The notes under the pieces were generated by a model that was given only the letters and a program-made list of their open reading frames with translations, did no database searches and was not told the origin of the DNA. A DNA stretch of 64,000 nucleotides from assembly GCF_020731145.1 (NCBI RefSeq), contig NZ_JAJFZN010000001.1:868001-932000 (forward strand), given 5' to 3'. Every line of letters starts with the position of its first letter. Position 1 is the stretch's first letter. The DNA is from Sneathiella sp. HT1-7. Its GTDB lineage: Bacteria > Pseudomonadota > Alphaproteobacteria > Sneathiellales > Sneathiellaceae. Below are positions 1-8,035 of this stretch, one piece after another. The position numbers and the translations under genes are program-made.

Positions 1-478
1 TCACGCCATCGGCACCATTCTTTTGCGCCAGTTCGGCAAGGCGGAGGACCTGTTCTTCCGCCGGGCTATCCACACCGACCGCTTTCAAGTCTGCGTCATC
101 CATGCTGGTGAGCACGGTAACGCCAAGGATCAGGGGCCGGCCTTCGCCAAATTCAGCGGAGGCATCAGCAGCGGCGCGGATCATGGCGGGGCCGCCGCTT
201 GCGTGGATGGTCAGCATCGTCGGCTTGATAAACTTTGCCGCCGCGCGTACGCCGCCCGCAACGGTGTTGGGAATATCGTGGAACTTGAGATCGAGGAAGA
301 GCGGTGTTGTCTCGCCTGCGACGGCCATGACGCCCTGCGGTCCGTGGGAGGTGAAAAACTCCTTGCCGAGCTTTATGCCGCCCGAAATCGGCGCGAGCGC
401 ACGTCCAAGCGCGACGGCGGCGTCGAGGTTGGTTGTGTCAATTGCGGTGAAAACGGCATTTTGCGGCGTCAATCTCAT
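1..478 (-). CDS. pyrF: Orotidine 5'-phosphate decarboxylase, 3' end beyond window
   Basis: Decarboxylates OMP to UMP, the last step of de novo pyrimidine synthesis, in the cytosol. About 159 residues are visible, beginning MRLTPQNAVFTAID at the ATG complementary to 476-478; the C-terminal part lies outside the window. The family signature LDLKFHDIP, carrying the catalytic Asp-Lys-Asp residues, is intact, followed by TMLTIHASGG, which is also typical. It is the last visible gene of a minus-strand run behind lapA and the ornithine-cyclodeaminase-like gene, with 112 bases separating it from the latter. Identity is very secure; only the C-terminus is unseen. Confidence 0.95.
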   Translation of the reverse strand, partial: MRLTPQNAVFTAIDTTNLDAAVALGRALAPISGGIKLGKEFFTSHGPQGVMAVAGETTPLFLDLKFHDIPNTVAGGVRAAAKFIKPTMLTIHASGGPAMIRAAADASAEFGEGRPLILGVTVLTSMDDADLKAVGVDSPAEEQVLRLAELAQKNGADGV

Positions 479-590
479 GGCAAGGCCTCCTATTTTCTGA
501 GATATAGGTGAAATCTGCGGCGATAATAGAGGCTTTTGGCAAAATGAAAAGTGATAGCGGCAGAATTATCGAAAAAGTGGGGCTATAGCC

Positions 591-1529
591 CTATCCGTTT
601 GCCTCATAGGCGAGAATGGCAGCGGCGAGATCCTCAAGGGCAGCACCGGTCGACTTGAAGAGGGTGATTTCATCATCCAACGCGCGACCGGCATGCGTTC
701 CCTTGCAGAGATCATAAAGATCGGCCTGAATATCGCTTTCCCTGATGACGCCAGTTTGCAGCGGTTGGACAATATCGCCTGCCTCTTTCAGGCCGCCTTC
801 GCGCGTATCCACGAACAGCGTCGCGATTTTCACGGCATCATCATTGCTTTCGCGCATGGCTGGGGTAAAGGCGCCGACCAGATCGAGGTGTGCGCCCGGC
901 TTCAGCCACTCGCCTTTGATCAGCGGTTCGGTGGAAAGTGTCGCGCAGGAAATGAGGTCGGCGTGCCGGGCGGCGTCTTCTAAATTTGTGACAACCTGGG
1001 CGGAAAACCCCTCTCGCGTGAGGTCGTCGGCGAGCTTTTCCGCCTTTTCCGGGCGGTGGTTCCAAATCGATATCTCTTTAAGGTCCCGCACCGCAGAATG
1101 CGCCCGGATAAGGCAGGGCGCCATGGCGCCAGCCCCGACCATCAGCATGGTAGATGCATCCTTTCGGACAAGATAGGAGGCGGCGAGCGCAGAGGCAGCC
1201 GCTGTTCGGCGGATTGTCAGTTCGCCCGCATCCATCAGGGCGAGCGCGCGGCCATCAACAGCATCGAACAGCATATAGGTTCCCTGAACAGAGGGCAGGC
1301 CCTTTGCGCCGTTTTCCGGCATCACCGTTACGGTCTTGAGGCCGAGAAACCCGCCTGATTGCCAGGCAGGCATGATGAGGAGGGTGCCTTTTTTCTCATC
1401 TTCGGGGTCCAGCCCGTGATGATGACGAAGCGGCTGGGTACAGCCATCGATAAACATTCGGCGAAGGGCATCGATCAGTGCCGGGTATTGAAGCGCGTCA
1501 GCGATTTTAGCATTGTCGATAATCTGCAT
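591..1529 (-). CDS. Ornithine cyclodeaminase/mu-crystallin family protein
   Basis: A 312-residue member of the OCD/mu-crystallin family, NAD(P)-dependent enzymes that include ornithine cyclodeaminases, alanine dehydrogenases and reductases of cyclic imino acids such as pyrroline-2-carboxylate. Visible features are the N-terminal substrate domain with PLRHHHG, the KTVTVMPEN segment, the conserved RTAAASALAASYL, a Rossmann motif VGAGAMA near residue 125, and GAFTPAMRE/DTREGGLKEAGD towards the end. The ATG at 1529 is taken as start; an in-frame TTG nine bases upstream (1538) would abut the stop of lapA (1539), so the two genes are translationally close either way. The exact substrate cannot be told from sequence. 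Confidence 0.85.
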   Translation of the reverse strand: MQIIDNAKIADALQYPALIDALRRMFIDGCTQPLRHHHGLDPEDEKKGTLLIMPAWQSGGFLGLKTVTVMPENGAKGLPSVQGTYMLFDAVDGRALALMDAGELTIRRTAAASALAASYLVRKDASTMLMVGAGAMAPCLIRAHSAVRDLKEISIWNHRPEKAEKLADDLTREGFSAQVVTNLEDAARHADLISCATLSTEPLIKGEWLKPGAHLDLVGAFTPAMRESNDDAVKIATLFVDTREGGLKEAGDIVQPLQTGVIRESDIQADLYDLCKGTHAGRALDDEITLFKSTGAALEDLAAAILAYEANG

Positions 1530-1538
1530 TTGGGTCAA

Positions 1539-1916
1539 TCAGCCGACATGATGCTCAAGCTGTTGTTTCCCCGTGATAGGCGGCGCCAGTGCATCGGGCG
1601 CCGGGCCTTTGCTCTCTCGCGCATGGGCTTCTTCCAGTTCGCGGGTGAGGCGGACGTTTTTGCCTTTAAGTTCCTCCACCTCCCGCTTGTAAAGGCGGTT
1701 TTCATGGCGTGCGGTATGTCCACGCAGCCAGGTCACAACGGCACCGGCGATCAGGCCGACAAAACCCGCGGCCAGCAGTAGGGCATAGAGCGGTAAATCA
1801 AACGCAAAGGGGAACGGATCGAGGGAAAAAGTCACCACTTCCCGATTGGCGATGCTTAGCGCCGCCACGACAAGGGCGATGACAAGGAAAAGTATCCAGA
1901 AAAATAATTTCAGCAT
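1539..1916 (-). CDS. lapA: LapA-like (DUF1049) small membrane protein
   Basis: A 125-residue inner-membrane protein with two hydrophobic helices (residues about 3-25 and 42-66), the family pattern ANREVVTFSLDPFPF between them, and a charged coiled-coil tail rich in Glu/Arg/Lys. LapA/YciS-type proteins are linked in enterobacteria to LapB and control of lipopolysaccharide synthesis through FtsH; that role is family knowledge, not shown here. It follows ihfB, as it commonly does in Alphaproteobacteria, and runs directly into the next gene. No lapB partner is present in the window. Confidence 0.8.
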   Translation of the reverse strand: MLKLFFWILFLVIALVVAALSIANREVVTFSLDPFPFAFDLPLYALLLAAGFVGLIAGAVVTWLRGHTARHENRLYKREVEELKGKNVRLTRELEEAHARESKGPAPDALAPPITGKQQLEHHVG

Positions 1917-1984
1917 GGACGTCCTTCTGGTTCAGACAACTGTTGCCGCCAGATTAACGGTATTTTGGGCCGATGGCGAACCCT

Positions 1985-2269
1985 TTAAGCGTCGGTGTTA
2001 AGCCGATCGCGCAGATCTTTGCCACATTTGAAATAGGGCACATATTTTTTATCCACCTGCACAGCCTCCCCGGTGCGCGGATTGCGACCGACACGTGCGG
2101 CCCGCTCCTTGGTGGAAAACGCCCCAAAACCGCGCAGTTCGACCCGGTCGCCGCGCGCAAGGGCGTCGGAAATCTCGTCAAATATGGTGGTAACGATACG
2201 CTCCACATCGCGCTGGTACAGATGGGGATTATTTTCCGCGATAATCGCAATAAGTTCAGATTTTATCAT
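1985..2269 (-). CDS. ihfB: Integration host factor subunit beta
   Basis: A 94-residue DNA-bending protein of the HU/IHF family. The beta-arm signature [10 protein letters not shown], with the intercalating Pro, is present, as are the conserved RGFGAF turn and the N-terminal helix starting MIKSELI. It pairs with an IHF-alpha subunit encoded elsewhere to bend DNA sharply for transcription, replication and recombination. Its place between sppA and lapA, in the rpsA neighbourhood, supports the beta rather than HU assignment. The start ATG at 2269 has GGGGAGTG immediately upstream. Confidence 0.95.
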   Translation of the reverse strand: MIKSELIAIIAENNPHLYQRDVERIVTTIFDEISDALARGDRVELRGFGAFSTKERAARVGRNPRTGEAVQVDKKYVPYFKCGKDLRDRLNTDA

Positions 2270-2324
2270 TCGACACTCCCCGTCAGTGATAATTTTTTAT
2301 CGTTTGTCTAGCCTTTTCCCAATA

Positions 2325-3230
2325 TCAGTCAGGTTGCCAAAGGGAGAGCAGTCCGTCAAGTGTAAGTCTTTCTGATAAAACGCTTTTCCACATCATTTCC
2401 CCCAAAAGCCTTGCAATCAGAGGTTTTGGCTCGCTGTAATCGACGGTACGGAGTGGTAGGCCGGACGGAATCTGCTGTTCCGATTCCAGCCAGCTTTGCG
2501 CTTCGGTGATGCCGCCGATCTCGTCAATCAGGCCATTTTTCACGGCGACGAGGCCAATGACGACCCGTCCATCCGCGAGAGCGCGGACCTGTGTTTCATC
2601 CAGCGGACGGCGCTGGGTCACCATGGAGACGAACCAGTCATAAGTCGCTGTCACCATTTCCTGAAGGTTTTCGCGTCCCGCCTCAGATATCGGTTTGAAG
2701 GGGGAGGGTTCGCCTTTTAACGCGCCCGAGGTAATGGCGGTAGCGCTGACGCCGACCTTTTTCATCAATTCGGAGATTTCTGTTAGCTGCACAATTACGC
2801 CGATGGAGCCGACAATGGAGGATTCGCCCGCAAAAATACGGTCCCCGGCGAGTGCTGTCATGTATCCGCCTGACGCGCCAACTGTGCCGATCACAGTTGT
2901 GACGGGTTTCGTTTCCGCGACGCGGCGCAGCGCTTTGAAAAGCCGTTCGCTGCCGTATGTAGAGCCGCCGGGGCTGTTGATATAAACGATCAACGCCTTC
3001 GCAGACGGGTCTTTGATAATGTCGTCGATGGCCTCCTCGCGGCGGTCATTCTCGACAATGATTTCGGTAACATCAAGGCGAGCGATATGGTCTCTGACCT
3101 CTTCTTCGCTCATCTCGTTGAAAATCCAGACGCCGAGGACAATGACCAGCAAAATTGCCAGCAGGCGCCAAAGAGACAGGCGCCGCTTGAGGCGGCGCCT
3201 GATATCGTAGTTTTCGCTATCGACAGACAT
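2325..3230 (-). CDS. sppA: Signal peptide peptidase SppA, short form
   Basis: A 301-residue membrane-anchored serine protease of family S49 that degrades cleaved signal peptides in the periplasm. One transmembrane anchor (about residues 19-38, after a basic RRRLKRR stretch) is followed by the protease domain. The nucleophile Ser lies in GASGGYMTAL and the general-base Lys in SGALKGEPSPF; SIVGSIGV and INSPGG are the usual oxyanion and core motifs. The length fits the short (single-domain, about 36 kDa) type rather than the duplicated E. coli form. It sits between rpsA and ihfB, each separated by about 55 bases. Confidence 0.93.
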   Translation of the reverse strand: MSVDSENYDIRRRLKRRLSLWRLLAILLVIVLGVWIFNEMSEEEVRDHIARLDVTEIIVENDRREEAIDDIIKDPSAKALIVYINSPGGSTYGSERLFKALRRVAETKPVTTVIGTVGASGGYMTALAGDRIFAGESSIVGSIGVIVQLTEISELMKKVGVSATAITSGALKGEPSPFKPISEAGRENLQEMVTATYDWFVSMVTQRRPLDETQVRALADGRVVIGLVAVKNGLIDEIGGITEAQSWLESEQQIPSGLPLRTVDYSEPKPLIARLLGEMMWKSVLSERLTLDGLLSLWQPD

Positions 3231-3285
3231 TTTCAGCCTTTCGAATAAAGGAATGACGATCGATAGCGGATATCAACATGGGTGT

Positions 3286-5025
3286 TTACCCGTCTGCTTT
3301 GTCGTCGGAACCCGCGTCGTCATCCTTGTTGGCACTGCGCATGGCAGCCCCGAGGATATCGCCAAGAGACGCACCGGCATCGGAAGAACCATACTGTGCA
3401 ACAGCCTGTTTTTCTTCTGCAACTTCGCGTGCCTTGATCGACAGAGTGACTTTACGGGTCTTGTTGTCGATGGCCGTGATCTTGGCATCGATCTTGTCGC
3501 CAACGGCAAAACGGTCCGGACGCTGCTCGGCACGATCGCGGCTGAGTTCACCCTTACGGATGAAGCCAACAACACCTTCGCTGATTTCAACGTCAAGTCC
3601 GGCGTCCTGAGTCTTGGAAACCGTACAAGTGACGACGGCGCCCTTCTTCATTTCTGCGGCACCGGCAAACGGATCTTCGCTCAACTGCTTGATGCCGAGG
3701 CTGACGCGTTCTTTCTCAACATCGATGTCGAGAACCTTCGCCTTTACCGTATCGCCCTTCTTATATTCCTGGATCGCCTGCTCACCTGGCTGGCTCCAGT
3801 CGATGTCTGACATGTGAACCATGCCGTCGACGTCGTTTTCAAGACCGACAAACAGACCAAATTCGGTGATGTTCTTGACCACACCCTCGATCTCGGTACC
3901 AACTGGCGTTGTCTGCGCGAAGCTATCCCATGGGTTATCCATGCATTGCTTCAGGCCAAGGCTGATACGGCGGCGTGCCTGATCGACTTCCAGAACCATG
4001 ACTTCCACTTCCTGAGAGGTGGAGACAATCTTGCCTGGATGAACGTTCTTCTTCGTCCAGCTCATTTCGGAAACATGGACGAGGCCTTCAACACCGGCTT
4101 CAAGTTCAACAAACGCACCGTAATCGGTGATATTAGTGACACGGCCCGTGAATTTGGCGCCAACCGGGTATTTCGCTTCAAGAGCTTCCCAAGGATCTTC
4201 CTCAAGCTGTTTCATGCCGAGGCTGATGCGCTGGGTTTCCTTGTTCAGGCGAATAACCTGTACCTTGACGGTCTCACCGATGGTGAGCGCTTCTGACGGA
4301 TGGTTGACCCGGCGCCATGCAATATCGGTAACATGGAGCAGGCCATCAACACCACCCAGATCGACGAAGGCGCCGTAATCGGTGATATTCTTGACCACAC
4401 CTTCCAGTGTCTGGCCTTCTTCCAACGTGCCGATCAGCTCAGAGCGGGCTTCGGCGCGGCTTTCTTCCAGAACGGCACGGCGGGAAACAACGATGTTCCC
4501 ACGGCGGCGATCCATTTTCAGGATCTGGAAAGGCTGCGGAATACCGCGGAGCGGGCCGATGTCGCGCACGGGGCGAACGTCCACCTGGCTGCCGGGCAGG
4601 AAGGCCACAGCGCCGGAGAGATCGACCGTAAAGCCGCCTTTCACGCGACCGAAGATGATACCATCGACGCGTTCGTTCTCGCCAAAGGCAACTTCGAGTT
4701 TTTCCCAAGCTTCTTCGCGGCGGGCTTTGTCACGAGACAGAACGGCTTCACCAGCGGAGTTTTCAATTCTTTCAAGGAAGACTTCGACCGTGTCGCCAAT
4801 TTTCAGGTCTGAATCCTGACCGGGCGCGGCAAATTCTTTGAGCGGAATACGGCCTTCGGACTTCAGTCCGACATCAATGATGGCAAGGTCGTTTTCGATA
4901 TTGATAACGGTGCCCTTGATGACTGTGCCTTCAAGGCTGTCACTGGCGCCGTAGGATTCATCGAGAAGTGCTGCGAAATCCTCGACAGCAGGCATGCCTT
5001 CTTCAGCAAGAGATGTATCTGACAT
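3286..5025 (-). CDS. rpsA: 30S ribosomal protein S1
   Basis: A 579-residue protein with six tandem S1/OB-fold repeats; the recurring TDYGAFVDLGGVDGL, TDYGAFVELEAGVEGL and TEFGLFVGLENDVDG turns are easy to see. It binds mRNA leader sequences and helps the 30S subunit initiate translation. The C-terminal tail is acidic and low in complexity (KDDDAGSDDKADG). It lies downstream of cmk, with a 147-base gap (5026-5172) that may carry its own promoter and leader; no recognisable motif was found there. Start ATG at 5025 is preceded by TGAAGGAAAT, a good ribosome-binding site. Confidence 0.97.
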   Translation of the reverse strand: MSDTSLAEEGMPAVEDFAALLDESYGASDSLEGTVIKGTVINIENDLAIIDVGLKSEGRIPLKEFAAPGQDSDLKIGDTVEVFLERIENSAGEAVLSRDKARREEAWEKLEVAFGENERVDGIIFGRVKGGFTVDLSGAVAFLPGSQVDVRPVRDIGPLRGIPQPFQILKMDRRRGNIVVSRRAVLEESRAEARSELIGTLEEGQTLEGVVKNITDYGAFVDLGGVDGLLHVTDIAWRRVNHPSEALTIGETVKVQVIRLNKETQRISLGMKQLEEDPWEALEAKYPVGAKFTGRVTNITDYGAFVELEAGVEGLVHVSEMSWTKKNVHPGKIVSTSQEVEVMVLEVDQARRRISLGLKQCMDNPWDSFAQTTPVGTEIEGVVKNITEFGLFVGLENDVDGMVHMSDIDWSQPGEQAIQEYKKGDTVKAKVLDIDVEKERVSLGIKQLSEDPFAGAAEMKKGAVVTCTVSKTQDAGLDVEISEGVVGFIRKGELSRDRAEQRPDRFAVGDKIDAKITAIDNKTRKVTLSIKAREVAEEKQAVAQYGSSDAGASLGDILGAAMRSANKDDDAGSDDKADG

Positions 5026-5172
5026 ATTTGATTTCCTTCAAGATCCTCGTATCAGGCCAAACCGGTCTTCCGGCGGATCGATGGCCACTGGCTTCTCCAA
5101 ATCAGGATACGCACGCAAGAGAAGCGCTGTTAATGTAATGTTCCGGCGTGGTCGGAACGGTCTCCTTTATAT

Positions 5173-5790
5173 TCAGGCGGCATCAATAATCATGCAAGCC
5201 GCCGTAACTGCCGCTTCTATATCCAATTTTGAGGTATCAAGCAAGTGCGCATCGTCAGCTTTTTTAAGTGGCGCCGCGCCCCGGCCCATATCGCGGGTGT
5301 CACGAGCGTGCAAATCTTCCAGCACGGCCTCAAAGGTTGTCTCTACACCCTTGGCGACAAGTTCGTCGAAACGGCGGCGCGCCCGCACCTCGGCACTTGC
5401 GGTCACAAACAGCTTTACATCCGCGTTGGGGCAGACAACCGTGCCGATGTCACGCCCGTCCAGCACCGCGCCACCCTTAATTTTTGCAAAGTCCCGCTGA
5501 TATTGGAGAAGCGCCGCGCGGACCCCCTGATTGGCCGCGACGATAGACGCTGCTTCCCCCGTTGCCTCATCGCGAAGCGCGGGATCATCGAGCGGGACCT
5601 CTCCCACATGACGTGCCGCATTAACCGCAGCCTCCTCGTCATGCGGATCATGTCCGTCGCGGAGAAGTTTTAGTCCGACGGCGCGGTAAAGCGCCCCGGT
5701 ATCAAGATATTCAAGACGATAATGCACGGCGATTCGCCGGGCGAGGGTGCCTTTGCCGGCAGCAACGGGGCCATCGACCGCAATAATCAT
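5173..5790 (-). CDS. cmk: Cytidylate kinase
   Basis: Phosphorylates CMP and dCMP using ATP, in nucleotide salvage and CTP supply. The 205 residues start MIIAVDGPVAAGKGT, a P-loop in the form GPVAAGKGT, followed by YLDTGALYRAVG and LDGRDIGTVV, all typical of the family. The start codon overlaps the stop of aroA by four bases (ATGA), so translation is probably coupled. The aroA-cmk-rpsA order is a conserved bacterial arrangement. Confidence 0.96.
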   Translation of the reverse strand: MIIAVDGPVAAGKGTLARRIAVHYRLEYLDTGALYRAVGLKLLRDGHDPHDEEAAVNAARHVGEVPLDDPALRDEATGEAASIVAANQGVRAALLQYQRDFAKIKGGAVLDGRDIGTVVCPNADVKLFVTASAEVRARRRFDELVAKGVETTFEAVLEDLHARDTRDMGRGAAPLKKADDAHLLDTSKLDIEAAVTAACMIIDAA

Positions 5791-7139
5791 GGCTGATTGT
5801 CCGGTGTAATCTGGCCGCCAAGCGTGCCCATCAAATCGACAAATCCCGGAAAACTTGTCTCCATCACCCGGCCATCATCGACGGTGACGGGCTCTTGTGT
5901 CGCCAGACCCATAATCAGGAAGGACATGGCGATGCGGTGATCAAGGTGAGTCTCGATATGCCCGCCACCCTTCGGCGCGCTGCCGTCGCCCTTGATGATC
6001 AACCCGTCGTCCAGCTCCTCAAAGTTAACGCCGCAGGTTTTAAGGCCCGCCGCCATCGCCGCAATTCGGTCTGATTCCTTGACGCGAAGTTCATGCAATC
6101 CGCGCATTACCGTTGTTCCCTTGGCGAAGGAGGCTGCCACAAAGAGGACAGGAAACTCATCGATCATCGTCGGCGCGCGTTCTGGCGGGACTTCAATTCC
6201 CTGAAGTTCACCGCCTTTAATACGAATGTCGCCGACCTTCTCACCGCCTTGTTCGCGCGGGTTCATAATTTCGATATTCGCGCCCATTTCCTCCAGGGTA
6301 ATAAAGATACCATCGCGTAGCGGGTTTAGCCCGACATTGGTAATGGTCACGTCAGAGTCTGGCAGGACCGCCGCCGCCACCGCAATAAAGGCGGCGGAAG
6401 ACGGATCGCCCGGAACGACGATATCGGCGGCAGTGAGTTCCTGCTGTCCCTGATACTCAATAAGGCGGCCGCCTGTCTCAAGGTCGGTCACCGTTACGTC
6501 TGCGCCAAAATGGCGGAGCATGTTTTCCGTGTGATCGCGGGTCGGCTTAGGCTCTGTCACGCGGGTGAGGCCCGGCGTATCCAACGCGGCGAGCAGGATG
6601 GCAGACTTTACCTGAGCTGAGGCAACAGGCAGTTCATACTCAATCGGCATCAGCGTCCGGCCGGTTACCGCAAGGGGGAATCGCCCGCCAGATCGACTTA
6701 TAATAAGCGCGCCCATTTTCTCAAGCGGGATACTCACGCGGCTCATCGGGCGCTTATGCAGGCTGGCATCGCCCATAAAGAAAGTGGTGAAGGCGCTGTT
6801 TGATACCAGTCCCATCAGGAGGCGCGCCGCCGTGCCCGAATTTCCCATGTCGAGAACGTCGTCCGGTTCGGCAAGGGCGCCGACGCCATTGCCAGTGACC
6901 TGCCAGCTGCCATTGGTATCCTTCACAACTTCTGCACCGAGTTGACGGAGTGCGGCGGCGGTACGAAGCACATCCTCCCCCTCCAGCAGGCCGGAAATAT
7001 GGGTTGTCCCGGTTGCAAGCCCCCCAAAAATAAGGGCGCGATGGGAAATCGACTTGTCGCCCGGCACCGTGACGGTTCCGGTCAGGGGCGGCGAATGCCG
7101 TCCAGTTACGGGGCGGGGGGCGGAAGAAAGGGACGTCAT
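5787..7139 (-). CDS. aroA: 3-phosphoshikimate 1-carboxyvinyltransferase (EPSP synthase)
   Basis: Transfers the enolpyruvyl group of PEP to shikimate-3-phosphate, the sixth step of the shikimate pathway. The 450-residue protein has the family motifs PGDKSISHRAL (substrate Lys/Ser/Arg) near residue 26, GNSGTAARLLMG near 100, RDHTENML, and LRVKESDRIAAMA with DDHRIAM-like LDHRIAMSF near the C-terminus. GNSGTAARL differs from the GNAGTAMR of the enteric type and is nearer the class II forms. First gene of the minus-strand block; it diverges from the FYDLN-protein gene across a 198-base gap. Confidence 0.96.
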   Translation of the reverse strand: MTSLSSAPRPVTGRHSPPLTGTVTVPGDKSISHRALIFGGLATGTTHISGLLEGEDVLRTAAALRQLGAEVVKDTNGSWQVTGNGVGALAEPDDVLDMGNSGTAARLLMGLVSNSAFTTFFMGDASLHKRPMSRVSIPLEKMGALIISRSGGRFPLAVTGRTLMPIEYELPVASAQVKSAILLAALDTPGLTRVTEPKPTRDHTENMLRHFGADVTVTDLETGGRLIEYQGQQELTAADIVVPGDPSSAAFIAVAAAVLPDSDVTITNVGLNPLRDGIFITLEEMGANIEIMNPREQGGEKVGDIRIKGGELQGIEVPPERAPTMIDEFPVLFVAASFAKGTTVMRGLHELRVKESDRIAAMAAGLKTCGVNFEELDDGLIIKGDGSAPKGGGHIETHLDHRIAMSFLIMGLATQEPVTVDDGRVMETSFPGFVDLMGTLGGQITPDNQP

Positions 7140-7337
7140 AAATATCTTGCCAGAATTTTCTATACAGGCTTAAAAATCCGTTCGGTTTTAGCAAGCTTTT
7201 CCACACATGTCACATAAAGCTGCGGCCAAATGAAAGAAACTTTTGACAGCGATCCTTTATTCTGGCACTTCACCTCCTTCAATGGTGAGTTTGGGCGCCT
7301 TTGCATAAATTGGCGCTCTGGTGAGAATGAGGTGACA

Positions 7338-7688
7338 ATGGCAAAACCGGAATGGGGCGAAAAGCATCGTTGCAGTGCTTGCGGCAAGCCTTTTTACGAC
7401 ATGAAGAAAACGCCGATTATCTGTCCGTCCTGCGGAGCGGAGAATAAACCGGAGCGGTTGCTGAAACCACGACGGTCGGCACCAACCACGCCGTCGGAGG
7501 CCGAAAAGAAGGCCGCCGCCGCTAAGAAGAAGGCTGCGGAGGCATTGGAGAAAGGCGATACGGATCGCGAAGACGATATCGATGATGATCTAATCGATCC
7601 GGATACAGTTGATCTTGCAGATGATGACGATGATGACGACGATCTTTCCGGCGTCGTAATCAAGCCGAAAAGCGACGACGAAAGCTGA
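7338..7688 (+). CDS. TIGR02300/FYDLN acid-domain protein
   Basis: A 116-residue soluble protein with a rubredoxin/zinc-ribbon-like N-terminus (CSACGKPFYDMKKTPIICPSCG, four Cys in two CxxC pairs), a Lys/Ala-rich middle and a strongly acidic C-terminus with runs of Asp. The FYDM sequence matches the FYDLN signature of a family confined mainly to Alphaproteobacteria, whose function is not established. The ATG at 7338 with GAGGTG just upstream is preferred to an upstream ATG at 7230, because MAKPEWGEKH is the usual beginning of the family. It precedes tRNA-Ala and diverges from aroA. Confidence 0.88.
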   Translation: MAKPEWGEKHRCSACGKPFYDMKKTPIICPSCGAENKPERLLKPRRSAPTTPSEAEKKAAAAKKKAAEALEKGDTDREDDIDDDLIDPDTVDLADDDDDDDDLSGVVIKPKSDDES

Positions 7689-7772
7689 TTTCAGCGGGTC
7701 TGCATTTTTGACTTGAAACTAAGCGGGCTTCGGCATAGGTTCCGAACCCGCGGCGGGATTACTCGCCAATAT

Positions 7773-7848
7773 GGGGCCATAGCTCAGTTGGGAGAGCGCT
7801 TGGATGGCATTCAAGAGGTCGTCGGTTCGATCCCGTCTGGCTCCACCA
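7773..7848 (+). tRNA. tRNA-Ala (anticodon GGC)
   Basis: A 76-base cloverleaf with encoded CCA. The acceptor stem GGGGCCA pairs with TGGCTCC, the D-arm is GCTCAGTTGGGAGAGC, the anticodon stem CTTGG/TCAAG encloses loop ATGGCAT with anticodon GGC, and the T-loop is TTCGATC. One T-T mismatch lies in the T-stem. GGC reads alanine codons GCC and GCU. A rho-independent terminator follows at once. Confidence 0.97.
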
Positions 7849-7856
7849 TTATTCCA

Positions 7857-7887
7857 AAAGCTCAACCGGAAACGGTTGGGCTTTTTT
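7857..7887 (+). terminator. Rho-independent terminator after tRNA-Ala
   Basis: The stem GCTCAACC / GGTTGGGC (one T-G wobble) closes a six-base loop GGAAAC, is extended by A-T pairs, and runs into TTTTTT. It begins nine bases after the end of the tRNA, so it ends the tRNA transcript. Confidence 0.88.
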
Positions 7888-7975
7888 GTTGTACCTGAAG
7901 CTTTGACGAGCGAATGTTTCCGTGCATTAGGCGGTAGCAATTACTTCGCGCGGCGCTAATGCCGAAATTGTTCAT

Positions 7976-8010
7976 TAAAAAAGGCCCCACCAATTCGGCA
8001 GGGCCTTTTT
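7976..8010 (-). terminator. Rho-independent terminator after the DEAD-box helicase
   Basis: AAGGCCC (7981-7987) pairs with GGGCCTT (8001-8007) around a 13-base loop. On the minus strand the stem is followed by TTTTTAAT, 26 bases beyond the helicase stop. The plus-strand side also ends in TTTTT, so it could work in both directions. Confidence 0.82.
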
Positions 8011-8035
8011 AGTTTCGCGTTATGCGTTGACTAGC

